The notes under the pieces: model-generated
Seen by the model: the letters and a program-made list of their open reading frames with translations, nothing else
The model's database searches: none
What the model was told of the DNA's origin: nothing
Source: Polyangiaceae bacterium
Lineage (GTDB): Bacteria; Myxococcota_A; Polyangia; Polyangiales; Polyangiaceae
Assembly: GCA_025453595.1 (NCBI GenBank)
Contig: JALOQB010000015.1
Coordinates: 1-37,920, forward strand
DNA: 37,920 nt
Direction of reading: 5' to 3'
Part shown: positions 23,835 through 31,825 of the stretch, one piece after another
Layout of the letters: every line of letters starts with the position of its first letter
Numbering within the stretch: the stretch's first letter is position 1
Made by a program: the position numbers and the translations under genes

Positions 23835-25155
23835 TCTTCTTGCTCCGCTCCTCGAGCAAAGGCCACAGGATGGGGTTCGCCTCGAACCAGACCGACCCAT
23901 TGTAGCACTCGATCACGCGAGCCAGGTCGAGCAACCTACGGTCTTCGGGCCGCGGCAGCTCGTTGGTCAGGTGCACCTGGAGGAGCGTCTCGTAGTCGGG
24001 TGTGTAGAGGCCGATAGACTCGTTGCGGCGAGCCTCGTCGAGGGCGATGCGCATGGCAACCAGGTCAAGCCTGTCCAGGCCATTAAAATCGGCTAGATCG
24101 ACGCCTGCACGCAGCAGCCTGAAGAAATCACGTAGAACGCCGCCGGAGTGAATCGCCGCCAACCTGATGGCTTCAGGATCGATGAGTCCGGGCTCGATAC
24201 GATGATCGACAAGGTCTTGAAAGTACGCCAGCCGGTCGGGGAAGGCCGCCCGATCGGGGTCGAAACAATCAGGGGATTTTCGCAGGACACGCGGCGGGTA
24301 GAGGTGCGTCACGCTCGAGCGAATCTCGGCCCTGTTTTCTCCAAAAAGTACGCCGGTCGGCAGCGTGAGCACCATGTCGACAGACATGGCGAGGATGGCG
24401 CCGAGGTTGGTGTCGAAGATCTCTTTTTGGTGCTCAGGGTTACGCACCTTGTCGAGATCATCCACCAGGATCAGCATGCGGTCGGGGCGGTCTTGATGCA
24501 TCGAGAGCTGCGCTTCGACGGCACCGGTAAGCGCGGTCTGGAGATCCTGGAGGAGCGAGCGGTTGGTCTCTCCAAGCTCTCGAAATTGCCTGCGAGCCTT
24601 GTCGCTCAGCTTGAGCTCTTGCTTGAGCTTGACGATGAGCAGATCAAACTCGAGGCTTGCTGAGCCATCGGCCGTGACCAGACCCATCGGCTGAAAGATC
24701 GCGTTGCTGAGGGCCGAGAACGAGCGCATAAGCCTCTCGTCTGCCGTGATCTCTTGCTTGTAGCGCCTGAAGATCGCCTCGGCGATCAGGAAGCGAAGCT
24801 GCATCGAGTCGAGGGTCGCCCACTCATGCTCCTCAATGCGCAACGAGACGACTTCGAAGCGCTTCTTGATATCCGGGTTGACCGCGAGCTTGCTCAGCTC
24901 GGTGCTCTTGCCGCTGCCCACATGGCCACAGAGAAAATGTTTCTCGTACCTGCTGGCCAGGCGAATCGCGCGGATCAGCCCATCGATCGGGCTTGGCGGT
25001 CGGACTGCCCCCTGGGGGGTGGGGGCAGGGGTATAGAACGAGGGGTCGCTGGCGACGCTATCCAGACCTCTCCTGGAGGAGAAATCGAGAGGTCTCGGGT
25101 CGAGGACCCTGTACGCCTCGCTTAGGTTCCTGGCTTTCGGCACGGAGCCGACCAT
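23803..25155 (-). CDS. P-loop NTPase (AAA/STAND-like)
   Basis: A 450-residue protein with Walker A GHVGSGKST (77-85) and Walker B LILVDDLD (Asp232/Asp233), then TLPTGVLF as a possible sensor strand. The C-terminal part (LLDLARVIECYNGSVWFEANPILWPLLEE) looks like the winged helix that closes many AAA/STAND-type ATPases. The start MVGSVPKARN has a GGGG ribosome site; upstream in-frame ATGs exist but add Arg-rich sequence. Its last 32 nt overlap the partner gene. It probably acts as an ATP-driven switch together with the TPR-like protein; the effector and trigger are unknown. Confidence 0.85.
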   Translation of the reverse strand: MVGSVPKARNLSEAYRVLDPRPLDFSSRRGLDSVASDPSFYTPAPTPQGAVRPPSPIDGLIRAIRLASRYEKHFLCGHVGSGKSTELSKLAVNPDIKKRFEVVSLRIEEHEWATLDSMQLRFLIAEAIFRRYKQEITADERLMRSFSALSNAIFQPMGLVTADGSASLEFDLLIVKLKQELKLSDKARRQFRELGETNRSLLQDLQTALTGAVEAQLSMHQDRPDRMLILVDDLDKVRNPEHQKEIFDTNLGAILAMSVDMVLTLPTGVLFGENRAEIRSSVTHLYPPRVLRKSPDCFDPDRAAFPDRLAYFQDLVDHRIEPGLIDPEAIRLAAIHSGGVLRDFFRLLRAGVDLADFNGLDRLDLVAMRIALDEARRNESIGLYTPDYETLLQVHLTNELPRPEDRRLLDLARVIECYNGSVWFEANPILWPLLEERSKKNVRPAPAQGG

Positions 25156-25437
25156 AACCCCGGGTGGAACCCCGGGCAATTGCGTGCGTTCGGCGGCCCG
25201 AGAGGGGGTCGGAGCCAGCATCCACCTGATCGACCTCGCACCCCTCATCTCACGGGAGTTCTCCTCACGAACCCGCTGAAACCAGCGAGGAGCAAGGGCA
25301 GAACAGAGCCCCGAGCGAGGTCGTGGGCAAGGTGCGCACAGGGCGATAAGAAACGGGGTTCAGCGCGAGCGGATGGCCTCGCGTAGCACGCCGGGCAGGT
25401 GAGCTGGTGCGAGCGACCAACCTCCCGCCGGTAGGTA

Positions 25438-25478
25438 CCATGCGAACTTGCATGGCGACGCTGCGAACATGCGTTCGC
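25438..25478. promoter_or_regulatory. Adjacent palindromes sharing GCGAAC, possible operators
   Basis: CCATGC-GAACTT-GCATGG (25438-25455) and GCGAAC-ATGC-GTTCGC (25463-25478) are perfect inverted repeats eight bases apart, and both contain GCGAAC. They lie in the 406-bp gap between the divergent NTPase gene and the small membrane protein gene. Nothing else in that gap looks like a gene. They may bind a dimeric regulator. Confidence 0.4.
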
Positions 25479-25561
25479 GGCCCCGAGCACGCATCACGAT
25501 CCTGTCATCCCGATGACGCGTTGCATTGCACCTCCATACAGGCGACGTAGCTTCGATTTTC

Positions 25562-25780
25562 ATGACGGCGAAGGCGAAATCGACCTTGTTTCTGGTGCTG
25601 GCCCTGGTGACGGGTCACCTGTGGTTCTTCGGGTCCGGGTTCATGATTCTCGCAGCCATCACCCTCGCCTCGACGGGACCGAACCCGGTCAACTGGCCGG
25701 GATTGTTCGTCTTCATCGGCGCGACGGGGCTTGTGCCGCTCGGCCTGCTCGTGGCGGCAAGCGCCACCCGTAAAGGGTAA
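25562..25780 (+). CDS. Small two-helix membrane protein
   Basis: A 72-residue protein starting MTAKAKSTLFLVLALVTG. Two hydrophobic segments (~8-32 and ~46-65), FLVLALVTGHLWFFGSGFMILAA and GLFVFIGATGLVPLGLLVAA in pieces, suggest an inner-membrane protein. No family was recognised. The ATG at 25562 is preferred to one 12 codons upstream because the extra residues are not membrane-like. Confidence 0.55.
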   Translation: MTAKAKSTLFLVLALVTGHLWFFGSGFMILAAITLASTGPNPVNWPGLFVFIGATGLVPLGLLVAASATRKG

Positions 25781-25947
25781 CCGTGGCCGGCAAGGAGAGC
25801 GGCTTTGTCGAGGGTGACGCGGCAGTGGGGCTCCCCGAGGCAGGGGGCCGAAGGCACGGGATAGCTCCGCAAGAGGCGCCCGGTCACGGAGGTCGTGTAC
25901 GCCCTCTCGCTGACCCCCGAAGCGTTTACGCGTCTTGACGGGCGCGC

Positions 25948-26550
25948 ATGGACTCCCCTCCTCTGCTAGCTCGTCTCTGGCCCATCGTTGCAGGCGGCAC
26001 GATGCTCGCCTGCAGCCCCTCCTCCTCTTCTTCGATGGCCTCCACGCCTTCTCCGGCAACACCCCCTCCGCCAGCCGCAACCCTGGCGACCCGCAGTTCG
26101 GCGCCCCCCTCACCTCTGCCAGCAGCAACCTCCGCAGGCAACCCGTTCTGTCACCAGGGGGCTTCCTGCGTGGTAGGCAGCGTGTGCTTCTTTGTCACCC
26201 AGCGCGATGGCGACATCCCCAACACAGGCCAGGTGTGCCAGTGCGACGGGCAAGGCAAGATGCAGTGCCCTGCCACCGGGCTCATGACCGAACCCGTCCA
26301 GGTGTGCATCACCAGGGCGTCCGCCGCCTGCCCAGCCGCCAGCGATCCACAGGCGAGGGCCGCGCTGAACGCCCAGTTCGAGCCCGGGTGTCCGATGCTG
26401 GTCAACCCGACCCTCTCCGGCGAGCACAGGACCCCCTCCGGCGAGGCGGCCTGCTGTTACCGGTCGGAGCTGGGCAAATGCCAGGGGCGTCCGCTGGTCA
26501 TCGCAGGACGCTCTCGCCTGGCTTGCGTGCAGCGTGGGTCCTGGGGCTGA
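25948..26550 (+). CDS. Cys-rich lipoprotein
   Basis: A 200-residue protein with lipobox MLAC (IVAGGTMLAC), then a Ser/Pro/Ala-rich linker of ~40 residues and a compact domain with about 13 cysteines (NPFCHQGASCVVGSVCFF, CQCDGQGKMQCP, EAACCYRSELGKC). The density suggests several disulfides and a secreted, stable fold. No known domain was recognised. It converges with the collagen-like lipoprotein gene across ~120 bp. Confidence 0.75.
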   Translation: MDSPPLLARLWPIVAGGTMLACSPSSSSSMASTPSPATPPPPAATLATRSSAPPSPLPAATSAGNPFCHQGASCVVGSVCFFVTQRDGDIPNTGQVCQCDGQGKMQCPATGLMTEPVQVCITRASAACPAASDPQARAALNAQFEPGCPMLVNPTLSGEHRTPSGEAACCYRSELGKCQGRPLVIAGRSRLACVQRGSWG

Positions 26551-26670
26551 GGATTCACCGAGCAGCGGCGGCGCACCCACGGAGGGCAGCACTCGTTGAT
26601 CCGTTGGCCAGCAAGGACGGTGCGAACAGGCCAACGCGTGGAGGTGCGGCTGGGAGCGCTGGTGGCCTCT

Positions 26671-27432
26671 CTATCCGGAGCTTCCAGACTCGCCGCCCGC
26701 TCCGGCCTCGCCTGCGCCCCCACCCGCGCCCGCTGGATCGGAACCGCCCGCACCAGCAGGATCAGAACCGCCCGCGCCTGCCGGATCGCTCCCACCCGCG
26801 CCCGCCGGATTGCTCCCACCGGCGCCTGCTGGATCGGAGCCGCCCGCACCGGCCGGATCGCTCCCGCCTGCACCCGCGGGATCGCTCCCACCGGCGCCTG
26901 CGGTGCTCCCGCCGGTTCCAGACCCACCCTCGCCGCCGTTGCCGGCAGGGTCGGCCCCGCCAGTTCCGGCCTGCCCTGCCTCGCCGGCAGACCCCGCCTC
27001 ACCGGCAGCGCCTGCCTCGCCGGCCTGCCCTGCGGCCCCGGCGTCACCGGCGCTGCCGCCCTGGCCTGCGGCCCCCGCCTCGCCAGCGGAGCCTGCGTCA
27101 CCGGCAGCCCCGGCGTCTCCACCGGCGCCGCTGGATCCCCCCTCGCCGGAGGCACCGGAAGCACCGCCGCCCGCGGCCCCTGCCTGTCCGGCACTCCCGG
27201 ACTCACCGCCGGCCCCCGCCTGTCCGGAACTTCCGGAACCACCACCGGAGCCAGCCTGCCCGGAGCTACCCGAGGAGCCTCCACCGCCGGACTTGCCGGC
27301 GGTGCCGGCGGCGCCGGCGGCGCCAGCGGTGCCAGCGGAAGGTTCTTCGTAGGACTCGGTGAGGGCGTCGAGGTCGAAGGTGCAACCCTGGAGGGCGAGG
27401 AGGGCGAAGGAGAGGAAGAGGGGTGTCTTCAT
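26671..27432 (-). CDS. Collagen-like Gly/Ala-rich lipoprotein
   Basis: A 253-residue protein with lipoprotein signal MKTPLFLSFALLALQGC, a short TFDLDALTESYEEP stalk, then ~225 residues of Gly-x-y-like and GGSDPAGA repeats with almost no hydrophobic core. It probably forms an extended surface fibre or spacer. The last gene of the envelope operon. The ATG follows a pyrimidine run (CTCTCCCCCC) with no Shine-Dalgarno site, so translation may depend on coupling with the upstream barrel gene, whose frame runs through this start. Palindrome copy 8 overlaps its stop codon and copy 9 lies in the repeats. Confidence 0.8.
   Translation of the reverse strand: MKTPLFLSFALLALQGCTFDLDALTESYEEPSAGTAGAAGAAGTAGKSGGGGSSGSSGQAGSGGGSGSSGQAGAGGESGSAGQAGAAGGGASGASGEGGSSGAGGDAGAAGDAGSAGEAGAAGQGGSAGDAGAAGQAGEAGAAGEAGSAGEAGQAGTGGADPAGNGGEGGSGTGGSTAGAGGSDPAGAGGSDPAGAGGSDPAGAGGSNPAGAGGSDPAGAGGSDPAGAGGSDPAGAGGGAGEAGAGGESGSSG
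26672..26690 (-). repeat. Dispersed GGAANTTCC palindrome, copy 8
   Basis: Minus strand AGTCTGGAAGCTCCGGATA, centre 26681, running into the TAG stop codon (26671-26673) of the collagen-like lipoprotein gene. The core has GCTCC in place of GTTCC. Confidence 0.5.
26740..26915 (-). repeat. Tandem 24-bp-type repeats coding GGSDPAGA
   Basis: Successive degenerate 24-bp units code for G-G-S-D-P-A-G-A (one unit has S-N). The units differ mainly at third codon positions, which suggests selection on the peptide or old duplications rather than recent slippage. Confidence 0.75.
27221..27239 (-). repeat. Dispersed GGAANTTCC palindrome, copy 9
   Basis: Minus strand GTTCCGGAAGTTCCGGACA, centre 27230, encoding S-G-S-S-G-Q. 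A diverged version with TCCGGGAGTGCCGGACAGG is found 30-40 bp away (27183-27205). The copy and its flank match copy 3 over 23 bases. Confidence 0.6.
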
Positions 27433-28213
27433 GGGGGGAGAGGAGGGCGAGAGGTAAGTGGAAGGTGTAGGAGATCTGGATGGGGACGCCGAAGTAGGCG
27501 CCGGAGGTGCCGAGGCGCTTGTCGGCGCTCTTGATCAGCTCGGATCCGTAGAGCAAGGTCATGGAGAGACCGCTGCGGATCTGCCAGCCGGGGGTGAGCT
27601 GGTAGGCGAGCATGGGGTAGAGCGAGAGGGCGATCCCGCGGGAGCTGGTGGATTCATCGGACTCCTTGCCGTTGATGGTGACGGGGCGGGAGCTGGAGCC
27701 GAAGTAGAGGCCCAGGCCGGCGCCCGGGACGAGGGCGAAGCGAGAGGCCATGGGGAGGGCGTAGTGAACGGTGCCCTCGACGAAGAGATCGCTCTCGCTG
27801 GCGATGGTGCGCCCCTCGCGGTTGACGGATTTGGTCAGGATACCGGCGGAGAGGCCCAGCTCGACCTGGTCGAGGAGGAAGTAGCCAACGCGGGGGGAGA
27901 GGCGAAGGAAGAGGTTGCGGTTGCTCTCCTCTCCGCCGCTGAGCAGATCGCTGTTGGAACCGGAGTACGAGAAGGTCCCGAAGCCGCCGACCTGCCAGTT
28001 CCCGCGCTTCCAGGGGAGCTCGAGGCTGCCCTCCTGGGAGGAGGACGCGCCGGGGCGAGTGGGCGGGGTGACCGCCTCGACCGGGGGTGCCTCCGGGTGA
28101 GAGACCGCGTAGTCCTCGAAGGGGTCAGGAGCGTTGCCAGCGGCCAGCGCTGCGGGCGAGGCGAAGGTGAGGGCGAGGGCGAGGGAAAAGCGCGCCGAGA
28201 AGGGGGTGTTCAT
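27266..28213 (-). CDS. Outer-membrane beta-barrel protein, with run-on open frame
   Basis: The signal peptide MNTPFSARFSLALALTFASPAALA is followed by a Pro-rich stalk and a small barrel (NWQVGGFGTFSYSG, FLRLSPRVGYFLLDQVELGLSAGI, IALSLYPMLAYQLTPGWQIRSGL, GVPIQISYTF). The aromatic end SYTF at ~residue 250 looks like the true C-terminus, but no stop follows; the frame continues ~60 residues of Arg/Pro-rich sequence into the collagen-like gene. A C6 run lies just before that gene's ATG; one more C would end this protein at the overlapping TGA. It starts 27 nt after the OmpA-type gene. Confidence 0.75.
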   Translation of the reverse strand: MNTPFSARFSLALALTFASPAALAAGNAPDPFEDYAVSHPEAPPVEAVTPPTRPGASSSQEGSLELPWKRGNWQVGGFGTFSYSGSNSDLLSGGEESNRNLFLRLSPRVGYFLLDQVELGLSAGILTKSVNREGRTIASESDLFVEGTVHYALPMASRFALVPGAGLGLYFGSSSRPVTINGKESDESTSSRGIALSLYPMLAYQLTPGWQIRSGLSMTLLYGSELIKSADKRLGTSGAYFGVPIQISYTFHLPLALLSPHEDTPLPLLRPPRPPGLHLRPRRPHRVLRRTFRWHRWRRRRRRHRRQVRRWRLLG

Positions 28214-28240
28214 CGTGGTATTCCTTGAGAAAAGACCGGC

Positions 28241-31200
28241 TCACTTCCGCTCGAGGAGGATCTCGACCCGACGGTTCGCGGCGCGGCCATCGGCGGTGTT
28301 GTTGTCGGCGATGGGGTTCTCGGGCCCACGGCCCTCGGAGGCGACCAGGCTGACGGGGACGCCCTCGGCGAGCAGCGCCTGGAGGATGGTGCGAGCGCGC
28401 CCGGCAGAGAGCGATTTGTTGACCGCCGCGCTGCCGCGGTTGTCGGTGTAGCCGACGAGACGGATGATCTTGACCGCGTCCTTGTTGGCCTTGATGACCG
28501 CGGCCAGCTCCTTGACCGCCTCCAGGCTCTTGGGCGTCAGCTTGTTGGCGTTGCCTCGCTCGAACTCCGGGGCCGGCATGAGCACCAGCTGGTCCTCGCG
28601 GAGCGCCACCTTGCTGATGCCATCAGGCATCTTGAAGCGGGGCTTGCTGTCGTAGATCTTCTTGAACAGCTCCCGGGCTTGATCCGCCTGCTCGCGGGTC
28701 TGGATCATCTGGCCGGCGGCCTGGTTCCTGCGGGCCGCGGCGAGCATCTGCTCGGCCCGCAACCAGTTCTCTGCGTCCACCTTCTCGCAGCCGTCTTTCT
28801 TGCAGAGCGTGTAGGCGATCTCGGCCTCGCGGAGCGCGGTCTCCGCGTCCTGCTTCTGCTTCTCGATCTCCTTGGGGTCCACCGGGGCGGGGGGAGGGTT
28901 CTTGCGGGGCTTCTGGGCCACCTCGTCCAGCTTGCGGCGGGACTGCTTGGCCATCTCCAGCGCGTAGGAGAAATCCCCCGAGTCGAGGGCCTTGCGGGCC
29001 GACTCTGCCAGGTTCTTGCCGCGGATGAACTCGGCGTTGTCCCGGTCATCGCAGCGCTCCTGCTCGCAGATCTCGGCGGCGACGCGGGCCTCGCGGACCG
29101 CATCGGCGGCCTCGCGCTGCAGCGCCTCCTTGTCCCTGGGCGCGTTCTTCTCGGCGCGCTCCCGGATGGACCGGGCAATGGCGGTGTACTCGGCGACCGC
29201 GGAGCGAGCGTACTCCTGGGCAGCCTTGTAGTCCTTCTGCGCCCAGGCGCCGCGGGCACGCCCCAGGTTGAGCGAGGCGCGCTGGAGCGCGGCCTGATCC
29301 GGATCGCCAGCGGTGGGCGTGATGCGATCGCGCAGCGTGAGGGCCTCGGTGACGGCGCGGTAGGCAGGGCCCCAGTCCTGGGACTCAGCGCCGGGCGGCG
29401 TGTTGACGACGACCACGGTCTCCGGCGGGCGCTCCTGGGAAGCAGGTCCCTGGGGCGCAGGACCTTGCGGCGCTGGACCCTGGGGCGCTGGGCCCTGGGG
29501 CGCCGGGCCCTGGGGGCCTGCCTGCGGCTCGCGCGGGGCGGGGCCTGTGGATGGGGCGGCGGTGACGGCGGCGGGGTTGGCGGGCAAGGCCGGGGGCTTG
29601 GCGCCGGCATCGACGCCCTCGATGGCCTCGAAGCCTTCGAGCGCGATCCGCGACAGCATCTCGGCCTCACGGAAGCGCTTGGCCTGGTAGTCCTCCTTGG
29701 CCTTGGTGAGGTGCGCGTCGGCGCGAGCAAAGAGGGAACGTCCGGCGTCGGTGCGGGGGCGCACCTGCTCGCGCAGCTTCATGGCGCGCTGGGTGGTCTC
29801 GAAGGCGACGCGCCAGTCGGCCTCGACGCGGGGGGCCTCCAGGGGAAGCGGCTCGCTGGCCCCCGGGAGCTCCTCGGCGGTGCGGTTGGCCTTGTTGACG
29901 ATCTCGTCGGCCTTGCTGCACTCACCGGCGCGGGCCCGCTGGGCGGCCTGGTCGAGGGCCGTCACCATGTCGTCGCGCTGCTTCTTCTGCTGCGGTGACA
30001 CGTCCGGGGGGACCTGGGCGAGCTGCTTCTTGAGCGTCGCGATGCGGTCAAGGCTGGGGGCGCAGGTCTCGCTGTCCTTGCGCTCCTCCGCCTCGGCCTT
30101 GTCGCCCTTGCCCTTGGCAGGCGCCCTGGTGCCCTTGCCATCGATCTCGGCGAGGAGCTTGCTTGCCTCCTGGGCAAAGCCCTCGCTCACCTCGAACTCG
30201 CTCTTCTCGAACCACTGCTCGGCCCGGGTCACGAGGGCCGCGGACTGGGTCAATCGCTTGTCCTCGGGGTGCCGCGCGGTGGCCCGCGCCTGCTCTTCCT
30301 GAGCTTTTTGCAGCGCCTTGAGGGCCTTCCCACGGGGGGTCACCTCGTCGCGGCGCGCCTCCTTGGCATCCCTGGCATCCCTGGCATCCTTGGCGTCCTT
30401 GGCCCCCCTGGTCTCTTTCCTGGCTTCTGCCGTGAGATCGCAGGCACGGAGGCGCTCGCCAGCGCGGACCGCGATCTCGAGGGAGCGAGGGTAATCGCGG
30501 GCATCGAAGCGCTTCTGGGCGAGGTCGAGGGTTGCGTCGAATTCCCGGAAGACGCTCTTGCACAGCTCGTCGGCGCGCTGGCCCAGGAGCTCGGTGCGGC
30601 GAAGCTGCAGGTCGAGGATGCGCTGCTCGGCGAGGGTGCGAGTGGCGCTGGTGCGCTCGGAGGCAGGGACCGGGGCCGGGGGGGGCACCGGGGCCGGCGC
30701 CGGCGCGGAGGCCGCTGGCGGGGTGACGATGACGAGGGGGCCAGCGGGTTTTTCCGCCGGCTCCTTGGGGGCCTGGGCGAGCTTGCCGCGCGCCAGCAGG
30801 ATGGCCTCATCGAAGACCGCGATGGCGCGGGTCGCGCTGCGGCGCGCCTCGGCGGCGTCCCCCGAGGCCAGCGCGTCGACGGCCTTGTCGACGAGCCCGC
30901 GGCCCTCGGTGTAACGCTCGGCCGCGGAGACCGGAGCGCCCTCCCGGATGGCCTCCGCCTGGCGATCCCGGGCGTCGAGCACGAGGCGGTGCGCCGCGTC
31001 GAGGGCGGGGTCTTTTTTACCCTTGGCCTCGACCTGGCGGAGCTTGGCCTCCAGCTCTTCGAGGCGCTTGCGCTCGCCGCTGGTGGACTCCTCGCTGGCG
31101 AGGCGCGCGCGGCGGAGGGCGGTGGCCGCGTCCCGTTCGACGAAGTTCGCGGCGGTCTGGTAGCGGGCGATGGCGATGTTGGCCAGGAGCGAGGCGGTGT

Positions 31201-31426
31201 CGTCGTCGCCGTTGGCGTGAGCGAGCTCCGCCTCCTTGAGGCGCTGGCGGGCCTCGTCGACGAGGGCAGGTCGCTGGGACTGGAGCTCGCTGGTCTCCTT
31301 GCGGGCCAGCATCGACGAGGCGTCGCTGAGGACGGCGGGCCGGGCGGCGGTGGCGCAGCCCTGAAGGGCGAGCGCTCCGACGAGCCAGGTGGCCGAGTTC
31401 AAGAGATAACCACCGGAGCGGATCAC
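28241..31426 (-). CDS. Large helical lipoprotein with C-terminal OmpA peptidoglycan-binding domain
   Basis: A 1061-residue protein with lipobox LQGC (Cys24). Most of the length is charged, helical, coiled-coil-like sequence with TPR-like segments and Pro-rich breaks (PQGPA repeats near 660). The last ~115 residues are OmpA-like: FERGNANKLTPKSLEAVKELA, LVGYTDNRGSAAVNKSLSAGRA and NRRVEILLE, with the Asp and Arg that hold diaminopimelate. It therefore likely ties the outer membrane to peptidoglycan over a long distance. The ATG overlaps the stop of the DUF4398-like gene (ATGA), a pairing common for this class. Confidence 0.9.
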   Translation of the reverse strand: MIRSGGYLLNSATWLVGALALQGCATAARPAVLSDASSMLARKETSELQSQRPALVDEARQRLKEAELAHANGDDDTASLLANIAIARYQTAANFVERDAATALRRARLASEESTSGERKRLEELEAKLRQVEAKGKKDPALDAAHRLVLDARDRQAEAIREGAPVSAAERYTEGRGLVDKAVDALASGDAAEARRSATRAIAVFDEAILLARGKLAQAPKEPAEKPAGPLVIVTPPAASAPAPAPVPPPAPVPASERTSATRTLAEQRILDLQLRRTELLGQRADELCKSVFREFDATLDLAQKRFDARDYPRSLEIAVRAGERLRACDLTAEARKETRGAKDAKDARDARDAKEARRDEVTPRGKALKALQKAQEEQARATARHPEDKRLTQSAALVTRAEQWFEKSEFEVSEGFAQEASKLLAEIDGKGTRAPAKGKGDKAEAEERKDSETCAPSLDRIATLKKQLAQVPPDVSPQQKKQRDDMVTALDQAAQRARAGECSKADEIVNKANRTAEELPGASEPLPLEAPRVEADWRVAFETTQRAMKLREQVRPRTDAGRSLFARADAHLTKAKEDYQAKRFREAEMLSRIALEGFEAIEGVDAGAKPPALPANPAAVTAAPSTGPAPREPQAGPQGPAPQGPAPQGPAPQGPAPQGPASQERPPETVVVVNTPPGAESQDWGPAYRAVTEALTLRDRITPTAGDPDQAALQRASLNLGRARGAWAQKDYKAAQEYARSAVAEYTAIARSIRERAEKNAPRDKEALQREAADAVREARVAAEICEQERCDDRDNAEFIRGKNLAESARKALDSGDFSYALEMAKQSRRKLDEVAQKPRKNPPPAPVDPKEIEKQKQDAETALREAEIAYTLCKKDGCEKVDAENWLRAEQMLAAARRNQAAGQMIQTREQADQARELFKKIYDSKPRFKMPDGISKVALREDQLVLMPAPEFERGNANKLTPKSLEAVKELAAVIKANKDAVKIIRLVGYTDNRGSAAVNKSLSAGRARTILQALLAEGVPVSLVASEGRGPENPIADNNTADGRAANRRVEILLERK
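29450..29520 (-). repeat. 15-bp tandem repeats coding (PQGPA)n
   Basis: About four or five copies related to GGCGCTGGGCCCTGG code for P-Q-G-P-A in the OmpA-type lipoprotein. The near-identity of neighbouring units suggests recent slippage. Confidence 0.75.
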
Positions 31427-31815
31427 GGCGCATCCTCCTTGTCATTCTCATCCTTCTTGGGGGCGTCGTTCTGGGTTGGCTGCGCGGCCATCTGGGCCTC
31501 GCGGCGGGAGAAATAAGACTTCACCTTGACGAGCTGGGCCTGGATGGCGTCGAGGTACAGGCGCATCTTCGAGCCATCCGCGTCGGCGGCCAGCTTGCCT
31601 TGCGCGGTCTCGAGCCAGGCCTCCGCCTTCTCGAGGTCGACGGTGGCCTCACCGGCCAGGGGGTGACGGCGCAGATCCGCGAGGGCGGCCCGGTAGCGGA
31701 TCAGCTCATCTTGCTTGGCCTCGCTGGGTGCCGAGGCAGGGCGCTGGGAGCCACCGCAGGCCACGGAGGCCGCGGCCAGGCTGGCGCAGAGGAAAAAGAG
31801 GGGGGCGCGTGACAT
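31423..31815 (-). CDS. DUF4398-like lipoprotein
   Basis: A 130-residue protein with start MSRAPLFFLCASLAAASVAC (lipobox SVAC); the frame is open far upstream but that part overlaps the barrel gene. The mature part is two or three amphipathic helices (LIRYRAALADLRRHPLAGEA, TVDLEKAEAWLETAQGKLAA) in the style of DUF4398, then an acidic/basic tail, KKDENDKEDAP. It lies 10 nt after the barrel gene and overlaps the OmpA-type gene. DUF4398 lipoproteins are often found beside OmpA proteins. Confidence 0.82.
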   Translation of the reverse strand: MSRAPLFFLCASLAAASVACGGSQRPASAPSEAKQDELIRYRAALADLRRHPLAGEATVDLEKAEAWLETAQGKLAADADGSKMRLYLDAIQAQLVKVKSYFSRREAQMAAQPTQNDAPKKDENDKEDAP

Positions 31816-31825
31816 GGAGGGATCC

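Noticed and set aside
26740-27300. Repeats of the collagen-like gene as a CRISPR array
   Set aside because: Units are contiguous, in frame and without unique spacers; they encode a regular Gly-rich peptide.
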